Part shown: positions 8,073-16,651 of the stretch, in pieces
How positions within the stretch are numbered: the stretch's first letter is position 1
How the letters are laid out: the number at the start of each line of letters is the position of its first letter
Virus record (IMG/VR): IMGVR_UViG_3300018432_000001
Coordinates: 62,001-126,000 of that record
Reading direction: 5' to 3' (one strand)
From: a virus
DNA length: 64,000 bases
Program-made: the position numbers and the translations under genes
Notes under the pieces: model-generated
Database searches by the model: none
The model's input: only the letters and a program-made list of their open reading frames with translations
Told to the model about the DNA's origin: nothing

Positions 8073-8608
8073 CAGCTGGCGTTGAGGGCGCTGTTGATCT
8101 GGGTCTCGGCTTCGTTGAGGGCGCCCGCGAGCTGTGGGGCGCCTTCGGCGGCCTCGGTAACTTGGCCGAGGATGCCCATCACCATGCTCACGGCCTCGGT
8201 CTTGGCGTGCTCGGCGACGGCCTGCAGGTTCCCGAGGAACTCGGTGATGCCCTGTGCTTTCGCACTGGCGGTAACGCATTGCTCTTGAGCTTCCTGCGCA
8301 TAGGACAGGGCCTGCTGGGCGACGTCGGCGACGTGGCCGCCGACGGCTTCGGCAGTGGCCGCATGGGCCTGTGCGGCCGAAACGTGGGCTTCAGCGGCGG
8401 TGACGGTGTTGTTCGCGGCCGTGGTGACCGTGTCGCTTTGGACACCGACAGCCCCGAGGGTCTCGATGAGGGTGTTGATGGCGGCGGTGATGGTCGCGGC
8501 GGCATCGGTGAGGTGTTCAGGGATGCGGGCCATTTCCCCGGCGAGGGTCTCGGCTTCGGCTTTGGCGGTGGTGACGGTGGTGAGGTGATCGTTCGCGGCG
8601 CCGCTCAT
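8072..8608 (-). CDS. Alanine-rich coiled-coil protein
   Basis: The product has 178 residues, almost entirely Ala, Thr, Glu, Gln and Val in heptad-like order, so a long helical coiled coil is expected. It is the first gene of the leftward arm and is divergent from the virion operon. It is coupled by TGATG to the membrane protein. The role is unknown. A structural or scaffold-like function is possible. Confidence 0.6.
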   Translation of the reverse strand: MSGAANDHLTTVTTAKAEAETLAGEMARIPEHLTDAAATITAAINTLIETLGAVGVQSDTVTTAANNTVTAAEAHVSAAQAHAATAEAVGGHVADVAQQALSYAQEAQEQCVTASAKAQGITEFLGNLQAVAEHAKTEAVSMVMGILGQVTEAAEGAPQLAGALNEAETQINSALNAS

Positions 8609-8727
8609 GACGTCCTTTCAGGTACTGGGTGATTCGTGAGGATATCGCACACCAGCATGCGACCGGTTTTCGCCCGATACCAGAGACAAGTACGTTTTTG
8701 AACTAGTTCGTGGTGCATTTACTCTTT

Positions 8728-8742
8728 TGTCCGGTTTATGCT
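8728..8742 (+). promoter_or_regulatory. Late control element, copy 2
   Basis: TGTCCGGTTTAT (8728-8739) overlaps the -10-like TATGCT (8737-8742), which ends six bases before the GTG at 8749. This would give a leaderless start of the virion operon. Confidence 0.55.
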
Positions 8743-8748
8743 GTTGTG

Positions 8749-9228
8749 GTGGATGACTGGCTGACGATCGCGCTTGCCCTGGCCCTGACGGCCAGGATCA
8801 CGCGGCTGATCACGTTCGACACGATCACCCAGCCGATCCGCGATCGGCTGCCCGGACTACTCGGTGCCCTGGTGCAGTGCCCCTGGTGCTCGGGGTTCTG
8901 GGCCGCCGTCGCCGTCGCCTTCTCCTGGCACTGGTGGGCCGACCAGACCTGGTGGCAGATCAGCGCGCTCATCGGCGCGCTCTCCTGGTTCGCCGGAGCC
9001 GTCTCCAACGCCGCGATGCCCGGCCAGCATGAAGTGGCCATGGTCGGACCCGTCGCGCTGCTCAACGCCGACGAGCCGGTCCGCGAGACCGTCGAGCGCG
9101 TCGAGACGACCAACGAGATCCACATCGACACGCGCGAGGAAGCCGATCCCGAGGAGATCGCCCGGATCGTCGTCGATGCCTTGCAGCGCGCCAAGTGGGG
9201 CCCGAACAAGGCGGGCGGGTCTGACTGA
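8749..9228 (+). CDS. DUF1360-like membrane protein
   Basis: The product has 159 residues. N-terminal membrane segments enclose the signature CPWCSGFW, typical of the DUF1360 family, which is often found in actinophages near the portal. The C-terminal third is acidic and soluble. I start at the GTG at 8749 because upstream codons overlap the control element and no ribosome binding site exists. GTG 8746 is an alternative. It ends in a TGATG overlap with the portal gene. Function is unknown. Confidence 0.75.
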   Translation: MDDWLTIALALALTARITRLITFDTITQPIRDRLPGLLGALVQCPWCSGFWAAVAVAFSWHWWADQTWWQISALIGALSWFAGAVSNAAMPGQHEVAMVGPVALLNADEPVRETVERVETTNEIHIDTREEADPEEIARIVVDALQRAKWGPNKAGGSD

Positions 9229-10967
9229 TGGGGTTCGGCTCGCAGCTCAAAAGCCTGACCGCCGCTATGTTTCGCGGCCAACCGGCCGGTGTTCCCACCG
9301 GCCGCATCGGCATGGGCTCGTACGCGCTGCAGGGCGCCACCGCCGAATGGCAGGCCGAAGCCGCTGAGCTGTACAACGTCGTCCCCGAGCTGCGCTACGG
9401 CATCTACTGGATCGCTTCCTCGGCCTCCCGCGCGACGCTCACCGTCGCCAAGAAGCCTACCGGCGAGCAGACCACCCCCGAGACCGTTTCCCGTGACAAC
9501 CCGGCGTGGGAGCCGCTCAACGAACTCGCGCCTACCGCCCCCGAGCAGGCGATGCTCATCTACCGCATCGTCACGCTCATGAAGCTCCTCGGGCGGTGGC
9601 GGCTCGTGGGCTTCGATACCGACGAGGGCAAGCGCCAATGGGTCGTCACCTCCGAATACGACTACAACGAATCGGGCAACGGCGTCAGCGTCCACGACGC
9701 CTCCAGCGGCGTCAACTACACCCTCAGCCGCGACCAGGTGTGGTCGATCCCGATGCTCATGCCCCACCCCATCCGCTCCTCCGAGCCCGACGCCCCCACC
9801 CGCGCGCTCATCCCCACCCTCCACGAACTCATCGACCTGTCCGGACACGTCCAGACCGCTGCCAAATCGCGCCTGGCCGGTGCGGGCCTGCTCCTCATTC
9901 CCAACCAGGTCTCCACCGTCGCCCCCGGCCAGTCCAGCGGCGTCAACCCACCCGATGGCGACCCGGCGATGAACGCGCTCATGCGCACCGCCCAGGCCAG
10001 CCTGCGCTCCCCCACCGACGTTTCCCGCCACCTGCCGGTCATTTTCAAAGGCCAGCAGGAAGCCCTCAACGCCGTCCGACACCTCAGCCTCCAAACCCCC
10101 TTCGACGAACGCGTCGACTCCCTGCGCACGTCAGCGGTGCGGCGCATTGCGATCGGCCTCGACCTCCCTGCCGAGGTCCTCAGTGGACTTGGTGATCTGA
10201 ATCACTGGACAGCGTGGGCTGTGGAGGCCTCCGGCCAGCGCGTGAACATCGAGCCCACCCTCAACTTCGTGTGCAGGGAACTGACGACGAAGTTCCTGCA
10301 GCCCGCACTCAAGGCCATGGGCCTGCCCGACGCCGACCAGTACATGGTCTCGTTCGACCCGGCCGGGGCCCAGTCCGAGGCGAACAAGGGCGACTTGGCG
10401 CTGGCGGCCTATGAGCTAGGCGTCATCTCGGCCGACGCGGCGCGTAGCGCCTTGGGCTACGGCTCGGAGGACGCGCCGCAGCCCGGGTCGGTGCCGCCGG
10501 TGCAGATGGGCGTTCCCGGTGAGCGGGAAGGGGGCCTGGTCCCCAGTGCCATGGACCGCCTTGCCGACCGGCTGCGCGACCAGACCAACCGTGCCGGTCC
10601 TGCTTCGGGGACGCAGTCGCAGGTGGGTCTCGAATCGCTGGCAGCGGACGCCGGATGGGCGGCCTGCGCCGACATCGGGGCGAGGCGCGCGCTGCGCCGG
10701 TGCGGGCAGTACCTCCTGGGATCTTCGCGGGCGCTGCGCGGCCGGTACCGCGATACGCCCTTGGAGGCGATGCACACCCAGATCCGCGCTGAGCCCGACA
10801 CGGTCGCCTCTGCGCTGCGGGACGGGTTCGCCGAATTGGCCGAGGCCGCGCCGCAGTTGGTCGACCCCGTAGCCAGCTATGTCCGCTTTAGGATAGAAAC
10901 AGGTACTAAGCACGATAAGTCCGAAATGTGCAGGTATCTTCTAGAAGAGGCGACCACGAGGGGGTAG
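9228..10967 (+). CDS. Portal protein
   Basis: The product has 579 residues. It is placed directly before the maturation protease and capsid, with features of actinophage portals: an acidic, Trp-rich N-terminal region (ELRYGIYWIASSASRATL), the central HLSLQTPFDERVDSLRTSAVRRIAIGLDLP segment and a helical barrel region. Twelve copies form the ring through which the terminase packs DNA. Its start overlaps the preceding stop by one base (TGATG). Family assignment is by position and pattern. Confidence 0.85.
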   Translation: MGFGSQLKSLTAAMFRGQPAGVPTGRIGMGSYALQGATAEWQAEAAELYNVVPELRYGIYWIASSASRATLTVAKKPTGEQTTPETVSRDNPAWEPLNELAPTAPEQAMLIYRIVTLMKLLGRWRLVGFDTDEGKRQWVVTSEYDYNESGNGVSVHDASSGVNYTLSRDQVWSIPMLMPHPIRSSEPDAPTRALIPTLHELIDLSGHVQTAAKSRLAGAGLLLIPNQVSTVAPGQSSGVNPPDGDPAMNALMRTAQASLRSPTDVSRHLPVIFKGQQEALNAVRHLSLQTPFDERVDSLRTSAVRRIAIGLDLPAEVLSGLGDLNHWTAWAVEASGQRVNIEPTLNFVCRELTTKFLQPALKAMGLPDADQYMVSFDPAGAQSEANKGDLALAAYELGVISADAARSALGYGSEDAPQPGSVPPVQMGVPGEREGGLVPSAMDRLADRLRDQTNRAGPASGTQSQVGLESLAADAGWAACADIGARRALRRCGQYLLGSSRALRGRYRDTPLEAMHTQIRAEPDTVASALRDGFAELAEAAPQLVDPVASYVRFRIETGTKHDKSEMCRYLLEEATTRG

Positions 10968-10973
10968 GGCGCG

Positions 10974-12692
10974 ATGCCAGTAACCGTGAACACTGACCTG
11001 CCGCTTCACCCTGAACGCGATACCGCCTGGGATGGCGATGCCGCTCGTGCGGCAATGGCGCGCCGCTGCTCCTCTGAAGACGGCGTCATGGCCGACTGCA
11101 TGGGGCCGGGATTCGTATGGCGCGACGGCGAGGCCGACGCCTCCACCATCGGCGCCTATTCGCTGCCGGTCGCCGACGTGTTCTCCGGCGACCTCCATCT
11201 GGTCCTTTCCGGTGTGCAGGCGGCGGCCAACGCCATCTCCCCGGCCCGGGAACCCGGCGGACCGCGCGCCATGAGCGGCTCCGAATCGGAGCTGTCTTCC
11301 ATGCGCAGCGCTGTGGAGACCATCCTGCGCCGTTTCGCACGCGAATTCGACGACGACACCATCCGCGCCCCCTGGGAAGAAGAGCCCGAGTCCGAACGCG
11401 CCTCGGCCGCCGCGCCGGTGGCCGCCGCCGGATGCTGCGGCGGCTGCGGGTGCTCCGACACCAAGACCACTGACAACACCGAGGCCGAGCGGCCCGAACC
11501 GAAGCAGGAGGGGGAGGCTGCCATGTCCGACATCGCCAGCGTCCAGAACATCGAGTTGGGGCGTCCCCGCAGCCGCGTCATTCGCGCCTCGGCCACCGGC
11601 GGTGAATGGCGTCCGCCCGTCGACCACTTCGCCAACCCGCACCTGAACGAACCGACCAAGTTGACCGTCACCGCCGACGGCCGGGTCTACGGCCACCTCG
11701 CCACCTGGGACCAGCCGCACATCGGCTACGACGGCAAACTGGTCTACCCGCCGCGCAACCGCGACGGCGCATACGGCTACTTCCGCCAGTCGCAGGTCGT
11801 CACCGCCGACGGCTCTGTCGTCCCGGTCGGCATCCTCACCATGAACACCGGTCACGCCGACGAGTCGCTCTCGGCTGACGCCGCCGCCGCGCACTACGAC
11901 AACACCGGCACGATGATGGCCGCCTGCAACGTCGGCGAGGACTCGATCGGCATCTGGCTGGCCGGATCGATGCTGCCCGACGTGTCCCCGGAACTGCGCA
12001 ACCGCTTCAGCCTGGCGCGCGTCTCCGGCGACTGGCGCCAGCCCAAGCCCGGTGCGCCGCTGGAGCTCATCGCCGCCTTGTCGGTGCCCAACCCGGGATT
12101 CCCCGTGCGGCAGAACGCCGAGCTTCTGGCCTCTGACCGGCTGACGCTGGCCGCTTCGGGCCTGGTCAAAGCCGAAGCGGGCGAGATCCGCACCTTCATC
12201 TGCGCGGGCGCCAGCGTCGTCGACGAGGCCCAGCAGGCCGCGCTCACCGACGCCGTCCGCACCGCGATCGGCCCCGACTTCATCGGGCAGGTCAAGGACG
12301 CCGTCATCGAAGCGCTCAAGTCGCAGGCCGACCTCGCTGCGAAGGCACCGGAGCCTGTGGTTTCGGGTCCTCCAGAAGCACCGGCGCCCGAAAGCCCTGC
12401 CGAGCCTGCGGCCGAAGCGGCCACCGAGGCCCCTGCCGACGAAGAACTGCCCGGCCAGGACCCGCTTCCCATGCCCGACCCCGCTCCCGCCGAGGCCGCT
12501 CCGGCGGCCACCGACGCGGGCGGTGCCGGTGCACTTCCTGCCGTGGACTCTGCCGCCGCACCGGCACCGCCCGTCCCAGTCGAAGCCGCACAGGTCGCCG
12601 CCAGCGCCCTGGCCAAGCACCTGCTGCAGTACCGGTCGACCACGGCCCGGCAGAAGCTGCTCGCCGCTGCGGGTCGCGGAAAAAAAGCCTGA
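10974..12692 (+). CDS. Capsid maturation protease
   Basis: The product has 572 residues. The central domain (about 190-400) contains GRVYGHLATWDQPHIGY, NTGHADESLSADAAAAHYDNTG and GIWLAGSMLPDVSPE, a pattern I know from actinophage capsid maturation proteases. The first 180 residues include a Cys cluster (CCGGCGCSD near 158-166). The C-terminal 120 residues are Ala/Pro/Glu-rich and may act as scaffold. A strong internal ribosome binding site precedes Met184 (ATG 11523), so a shorter second product of 389 residues is possible. It cleaves capsid precursors inside the prohead. Confidence 0.8.
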   Translation: MPVTVNTDLPLHPERDTAWDGDAARAAMARRCSSEDGVMADCMGPGFVWRDGEADASTIGAYSLPVADVFSGDLHLVLSGVQAAANAISPAREPGGPRAMSGSESELSSMRSAVETILRRFAREFDDDTIRAPWEEEPESERASAAAPVAAAGCCGGCGCSDTKTTDNTEAERPEPKQEGEAAMSDIASVQNIELGRPRSRVIRASATGGEWRPPVDHFANPHLNEPTKLTVTADGRVYGHLATWDQPHIGYDGKLVYPPRNRDGAYGYFRQSQVVTADGSVVPVGILTMNTGHADESLSADAAAAHYDNTGTMMAACNVGEDSIGIWLAGSMLPDVSPELRNRFSLARVSGDWRQPKPGAPLELIAALSVPNPGFPVRQNAELLASDRLTLAASGLVKAEAGEIRTFICAGASVVDEAQQAALTDAVRTAIGPDFIGQVKDAVIEALKSQADLAAKAPEPVVSGPPEAPAPESPAEPAAEAATEAPADEELPGQDPLPMPDPAPAEAAPAATDAGGAGALPAVDSAAAPAPPVPVEAAQVAASALAKHLLQYRSTTARQKLLAAAGRGKKA

Positions 12693-12715
12693 CCGCCGCC
12701 CCACCGCCCAGCGCG

Positions 12716-13018
12716 GTGGGGTGGGTCGATCTCCCCGGTGAACGCAACTGGGTTGACCGATCCGGCGGTACCCAGTCGGACCTCAAGGCCGTCGCCTTGC
12801 ACCTGATGGCGAAGGGCATGTCGCAGTCGCATGCGATCGCCGTGGCCACGAACGTCATCCGGCGCTGGTGCCGGGGCGGTGCTTCCGGCAACCCCGGCGA
12901 CAACCTCAACTGGCCCGGCAGGCAGCAGGCCACGTTGAAAACTCGGGTCAAAGGGTGCAAAGCGGTTCTCGAATACAACGCCAAGCGAGCGCTGGCCAAG
13001 GCGCGCTCGGCCGCCTAG
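12716..13018 (+). CDS. Small head-region protein
   Basis: The product has about 100 residues, with GTG at 12716 (the start is uncertain). The core KGMSQSHAIAVATNVIRRWCRGG resembles a short helical module often found at the end of, or just after, actinophage protease genes. It is basic at its C-terminus. It follows the protease and probably contributes to head assembly. Confidence 0.6.
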   Translation: MGWVDLPGERNWVDRSGGTQSDLKAVALHLMAKGMSQSHAIAVATNVIRRWCRGGASGNPGDNLNWPGRQQATLKTRVKGCKAVLEYNAKRALAKARSAA

Positions 13019-13042
13019 CGGCACGAAAGAGGGGACGAAGTC

Positions 13043-13228
13043 GTGGGGTGTGGCTGTCAGAAGAACGCCGCCGGTGGTTGGAAGTCGAACCGGACGCGGT
13101 GGCAGGTCGTGACCCCTTCGGGTGCACGGGTGACGTATGGACGTCGTGAGGATGCGGTGCGGCATGCGCAGATCCACAATGGCACCGTCGAAGAGATTCG
13201 TCCCGGTATGACCCTTAAGAAGGCTTAG
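13043..13228 (+). CDS. DUF7196-like small protein (GCGCQK motif)
   Basis: The product has 61 residues and starts at a GTG preceded by GAGGGG. The N-terminus MGCGCQKN and the core TWQVV-TPSG-type segment match a small family repeatedly seen between protease and capsid genes in actinophages. Function is unknown. The two N-terminal Cys may bind metal. Confidence 0.7.
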   Translation: MGCGCQKNAAGGWKSNRTRWQVVTPSGARVTYGRREDAVRHAQIHNGTVEEIRPGMTLKKA

Positions 13229-13247
13229 TACACTTTCGCGAGCTAAA

Positions 13248-13296
13248 TGTCTGATTTACCGTTTGCTGTGGTAATGTCCGTTTTATCCAGTGTCTG
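13248..13296 (+). promoter_or_regulatory. Late control elements, tandem copies 3 and 4
   Basis: Two copies stand 27 bases apart: TGTCTGATTTAC (13248) and TGTCCGTTTTAT (13275). They lie in the 156-base gap before the major capsid gene. The capsid gene is the only one with a tandem pair, which fits a need for very high expression. Confidence 0.55.
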
Positions 13297-13384
13297 GGGT
13301 GTGGGTGACCAGGCACTGAACGGACCGCTGGCGTGAGGGCCGGGGACGACAGCGACGCGCCCACTCCACATCCGGAGATACGAC

Positions 13385-15136
13385 ATGACGCTCGACGAAC
13401 TCATCGAGGCGCTGAACGGTCTCGATGCCGAGGAGCGGCTCGCGCGAATCGAGCAGCTCGTCGGCGAAGTCTCTGAAGACGACCTGGCCGCCATCCGCGA
13501 CGCCGCCATCGAAGCCGCGCAGGCCTACATCGACGAAGTTCCCAGCGACGAGGCATCGATCGCCCGCGCTGAGGCCCTCGCCGTGATCCTCGACGCGATC
13601 GACCGGCGCACCGGCGATGCCGAGACCGCAACCGAAGCCACCGAAGCCGAGGAAGCCGACCTCGAAGCCACAGCCGCTCGTGCGGCCTCGGCCGAAGAGG
13701 TGGCCGAGCCCGCCCGCGAAGGCGAACTCGTCGCCGCTGATGGAGCTCCGCAGACCCAGAAGGCGAGTAATCAGATGCCGATCCCGCTGGCCCAGGCTGC
13801 CTCCGTCGCCCCGACGCAGGTGACCGCAGGCGAACGCACCGACCGTGTGAAACACACCGTCGTGGCCGCAGGCGATCTTCCCGACTATCGCGGGGGCACC
13901 GAGCTGCCGGACACCAAGGCGATCGCCGCCGCTGTCCAGGCCGGTATGACCGTCGTCTCCCGCTCCCAGGCCCCGGGCGTGCGCCAGGGCCTGTGCTCCA
14001 TCAAGCGCGAGGCACCCGACCACCTCAACTACACCGGAGCCAGCGACTGGCTCAAGGTCGACGAGGTCACCAACCAGAAGAACCTCCCGGGCAAGTCGCT
14101 CGTCGCCGCTGGCGGATGGTGCGCCCCCTCCGAGGTGCTTTACGACGTTTGTCCAATTCCTGTCTCTAGGGACGGAATGGTCGATTTGCCGACCATCACC
14201 GCGACGCGCGGCGGCGTCAAGTACTCGCGTCGGCCCGACTTCGCCCCGTTCTGGTCCCTTGTGGGCTTCGAACAGACGGAAACGGACGCTATCGCCGGAG
14301 TTGAGAAGCCTTGCTTCGAAATTCCGTGTCCTGATGATTTGTCCGAATGCCGGATGGACATCGAGGGCATCTGCCTCATCCAGCCGCTGCTCACCGAGCG
14401 CGGCTGGCCGGAGAAAGTCGAGGAATTCGTCGAGTACGCGATGCTTGCGCACGCGCACCGCATCAACGCCCGGCGCATCGAGCGCATGGTCGACATGGCC
14501 ACCTGGGCCATCACCGTTCCCGGCCCCGTCCGCAGTCCCGCCGACAACACGCTGCCCTCCACGGGCTACACCGTCGATGACCACGGCCCGGGTGCGTTCG
14601 AATCGCTTCTGAGCGTGCTCGAACTGCAGGTCGAGTTCTTCCGCTACTCCATGCGCCTGAGCCGCACCGCGCTGCTCGAAGGCATGGCGCCGTACTGGTT
14701 GCGGGGCCTGCTCCGTGCCGACATCTCCAAGAAATTGGGGATCGACAACCGCTGGGGCATCGCCACCGACGAGATCCTCGACCGGTGGTTCGCCGACCGA
14801 GGTGTCCGAATTCAGTGGGTTTACGACTGGCAGGACAGTATGTCCGAGCAGGACCCCGCTGCGTTCGGTGGTACGCCTCCGACCAAATGGCCGGAAGAGG
14901 TGTCGATCCTCCTGTGGGAGCCGGGCACGTACTTTGCCCTGCAGCAGGACGTCATCAACCTCACTGGGGTGTATGACCGAATCGACCTGCAGCGCAACAT
15001 CTACACCCGTCTGTTCACCGAAGAGGGATTCGCGGTGTGTGCCCGTTGCGGGCGTTCCATGCTCATCACCATTCCTCTGTGCCCGAACGGACTTTCCGGC
15101 TCGCAGGAGCTCACCGTCTGCTCGACGACCGCGTAA
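13385..15136 (+). CDS. Major capsid protein with N-terminal scaffold-like domain
   Basis: The product has 583 residues. Residues 1 to about 125 are acidic, helical and Ala/Glu-rich, like the delta or scaffold domain of HK97-type capsids that the maturation protease removes. The rest contains segments typical of actinophage capsid proteins (DYRGGTELPDTKAIAAAVQ, HLNYTGASDWLKVDEVTN, RINARRIERMVDMATW, FFRYSMRLSRTALLEGMAPYW). Cys residues occur near the end (CARCG). It forms the icosahedral shell. Two upstream control elements and a long leader precede it. Confidence 0.88.
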   Translation: MTLDELIEALNGLDAEERLARIEQLVGEVSEDDLAAIRDAAIEAAQAYIDEVPSDEASIARAEALAVILDAIDRRTGDAETATEATEAEEADLEATAARAASAEEVAEPAREGELVAADGAPQTQKASNQMPIPLAQAASVAPTQVTAGERTDRVKHTVVAAGDLPDYRGGTELPDTKAIAAAVQAGMTVVSRSQAPGVRQGLCSIKREAPDHLNYTGASDWLKVDEVTNQKNLPGKSLVAAGGWCAPSEVLYDVCPIPVSRDGMVDLPTITATRGGVKYSRRPDFAPFWSLVGFEQTETDAIAGVEKPCFEIPCPDDLSECRMDIEGICLIQPLLTERGWPEKVEEFVEYAMLAHAHRINARRIERMVDMATWAITVPGPVRSPADNTLPSTGYTVDDHGPGAFESLLSVLELQVEFFRYSMRLSRTALLEGMAPYWLRGLLRADISKKLGIDNRWGIATDEILDRWFADRGVRIQWVYDWQDSMSEQDPAAFGGTPPTKWPEEVSILLWEPGTYFALQQDVINLTGVYDRIDLQRNIYTRLFTEEGFAVCARCGRSMLITIPLCPNGLSGSQELTVCSTTA

Positions 15137-15151
15137 GGAAGCCGTAACTCG

Positions 15152-16588
15152 ATGCTCAGGTTCCGAGTCGATCCGCCAGCTGTACGGCGCGCGCCGTACG
15201 GCCTGCTCGACGTGGCCGAGGTCGTCGAGCGCGACGACGCGCACTGGCGCACGGGCATCGAGTACGACACGTTCGCCTGCTCGACGGCGAAGTTGTGGGG
15301 GGCCTGGTGTACCGCCGCCGGTACACCAGCGACCCTCCCCGATGCCCGCACCATCGCGATCGCGCTCACCGGCCAGCTGACCGACGGGCGCTACTCGATG
15401 CTGGGCGCCGCCGGAGACAACGAAGGCCCCCGGCAGCTGTCGTTCACCTACTACGACGACGGCGTCCCCACCGAGACGGTGTACACCACGGGCACCGCGC
15501 CGGTGGAGATCGCCGCCGACGACGAGCCACTCAACGGGCACCTCGTCGTCACCGACATCCTCACCGGGCTCCATGTCGAATGGAACATCGTCCAGGACGC
15601 CACTACCGGCGCGATCACGAACCCGGGCGAAGACGCGATCCTGTTCCGCGTACCGCAGATGGCCATCCCCGAGGGGTGCGACTCCATCACCACGACCTTC
15701 ACGGCCGTGGATGCCGACCCCGGGGAGGGCGTCGCTTTCACGGTCACGTCGGTCGGGACCGGCGACCTGGGCGAGCGCGTAGTGATCATCGCCGGTCACC
15801 AGCTCGTCATCGCCGCCGGGGACGCCGAGGGGGCGCTGGTCATCGAGACCGGCGTCGGCGTGGGCACCTGGCCGATCTCGATCCGCGACGCCCTGTCCGG
15901 GTCGTTCGTGTCCGGGTGGATCTACATCGATGCGGCCCTCGACGGGACCGCTGTGCTGATTCAGGCCACGTGCCCGGTCAAGGAGATCCGCAGCGCTCCG
16001 TGGTCGACCTTGTTCGCTCCTGCGTGGACGATCTACTCCGAGGTCGAGTGCCAGTCGATGGCGTTCGATGACGCCGCCGAGGCGGCCAGCGACGTACTGG
16101 AGCTGGCGCAGCACAAGGCCATCGAAGCAGCGTGGTGGGATCTCGCGTTCGCTCGCGCCCGTTTCATCGGTGCGGGCCTCATGGTGACTGAAGCGATCGC
16201 GGAGCTGGAGCACTACATCGCGACCAACTACTCGGGGCTGGGCATGATCCACATCCCGGTGTACATGGCCGCGTGGATGGGGCTGGGCACCGAGGGCGCG
16301 TGGATCACCGTCGGCGCCGAGCAGGCGGACGGCGGGGAGCTGCGGACGACGCGCGGCACGCCGATCGTCATCGGTTCGGGATACCCGCGCACAGCGGGCG
16401 AAACCGGCACGGGCACCGCCATCATGGCGACCGGCGCCGTCCGGCTCTACATGTCCGGTGTGGAGGCCATTGAGACCTTTGACCGGCGCACCAACCTGCG
16501 TTCGGCCGTGGCGGAACGGACTATCGCCGCCGCTGACGACTGCCTGGAACCGGCGGTCGTCTATGTCGATCCGGCGGCTTCCCCATGA
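15152..16588 (+). CDS. Virion structural protein with inserted Ig-like domain
   Basis: The product has 478 residues. The N-terminal part (FACSTAKLWGAWC) and C-terminal part (about 280-478, with MAFDDAAEAASDVLELAQHKAIEAAWW and GMIHIPVYMAAWM) look like one conserved actinophage structural family. Residues about 90-275 are a beta-rich Ig/PKD-like insertion (QLSFTYYDDG, ISIRDALSGSFVSG). Its position between capsid and tail tube suggests a second head protein or decoration. The exact role is not known to me. Confidence 0.65.
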   Translation: MLRFRVDPPAVRRAPYGLLDVAEVVERDDAHWRTGIEYDTFACSTAKLWGAWCTAAGTPATLPDARTIAIALTGQLTDGRYSMLGAAGDNEGPRQLSFTYYDDGVPTETVYTTGTAPVEIAADDEPLNGHLVVTDILTGLHVEWNIVQDATTGAITNPGEDAILFRVPQMAIPEGCDSITTTFTAVDADPGEGVAFTVTSVGTGDLGERVVIIAGHQLVIAAGDAEGALVIETGVGVGTWPISIRDALSGSFVSGWIYIDAALDGTAVLIQATCPVKEIRSAPWSTLFAPAWTIYSEVECQSMAFDDAAEAASDVLELAQHKAIEAAWWDLAFARARFIGAGLMVTEAIAELEHYIATNYSGLGMIHIPVYMAAWMGLGTEGAWITVGAEQADGGELRTTRGTPIVIGSGYPRTAGETGTGTAIMATGAVRLYMSGVEAIETFDRRTNLRSAVAERTIAAADDCLEPAVVYVDPAASP

Positions 16589-16595
16589 CCATCGA

Positions 16596-16620
16596 TGTCC
16601 GATTTATCCATGTAAGCACC
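16596..16620 (+). promoter_or_regulatory. Late control element, copy 5
   Basis: TGTCCGATTTAT at 16596-16607 lies in the 63-base gap before the major tail gene, which has its own ribosome binding site (GGGGAGG). Confidence 0.55.
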
Positions 16621-16651
16621 GCTTTGACGGTGTTCAGCGGGGAGGGCCGAC

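Noticed and set aside
13283-16252. A 989-codon minus-strand ORF opposite the capsid genes
   Set aside because: It is the antisense shadow of two strong structural genes in a GC-rich genome. Its composition is Arg/Gly/His-rich and it has no recognisable domain or start signal.
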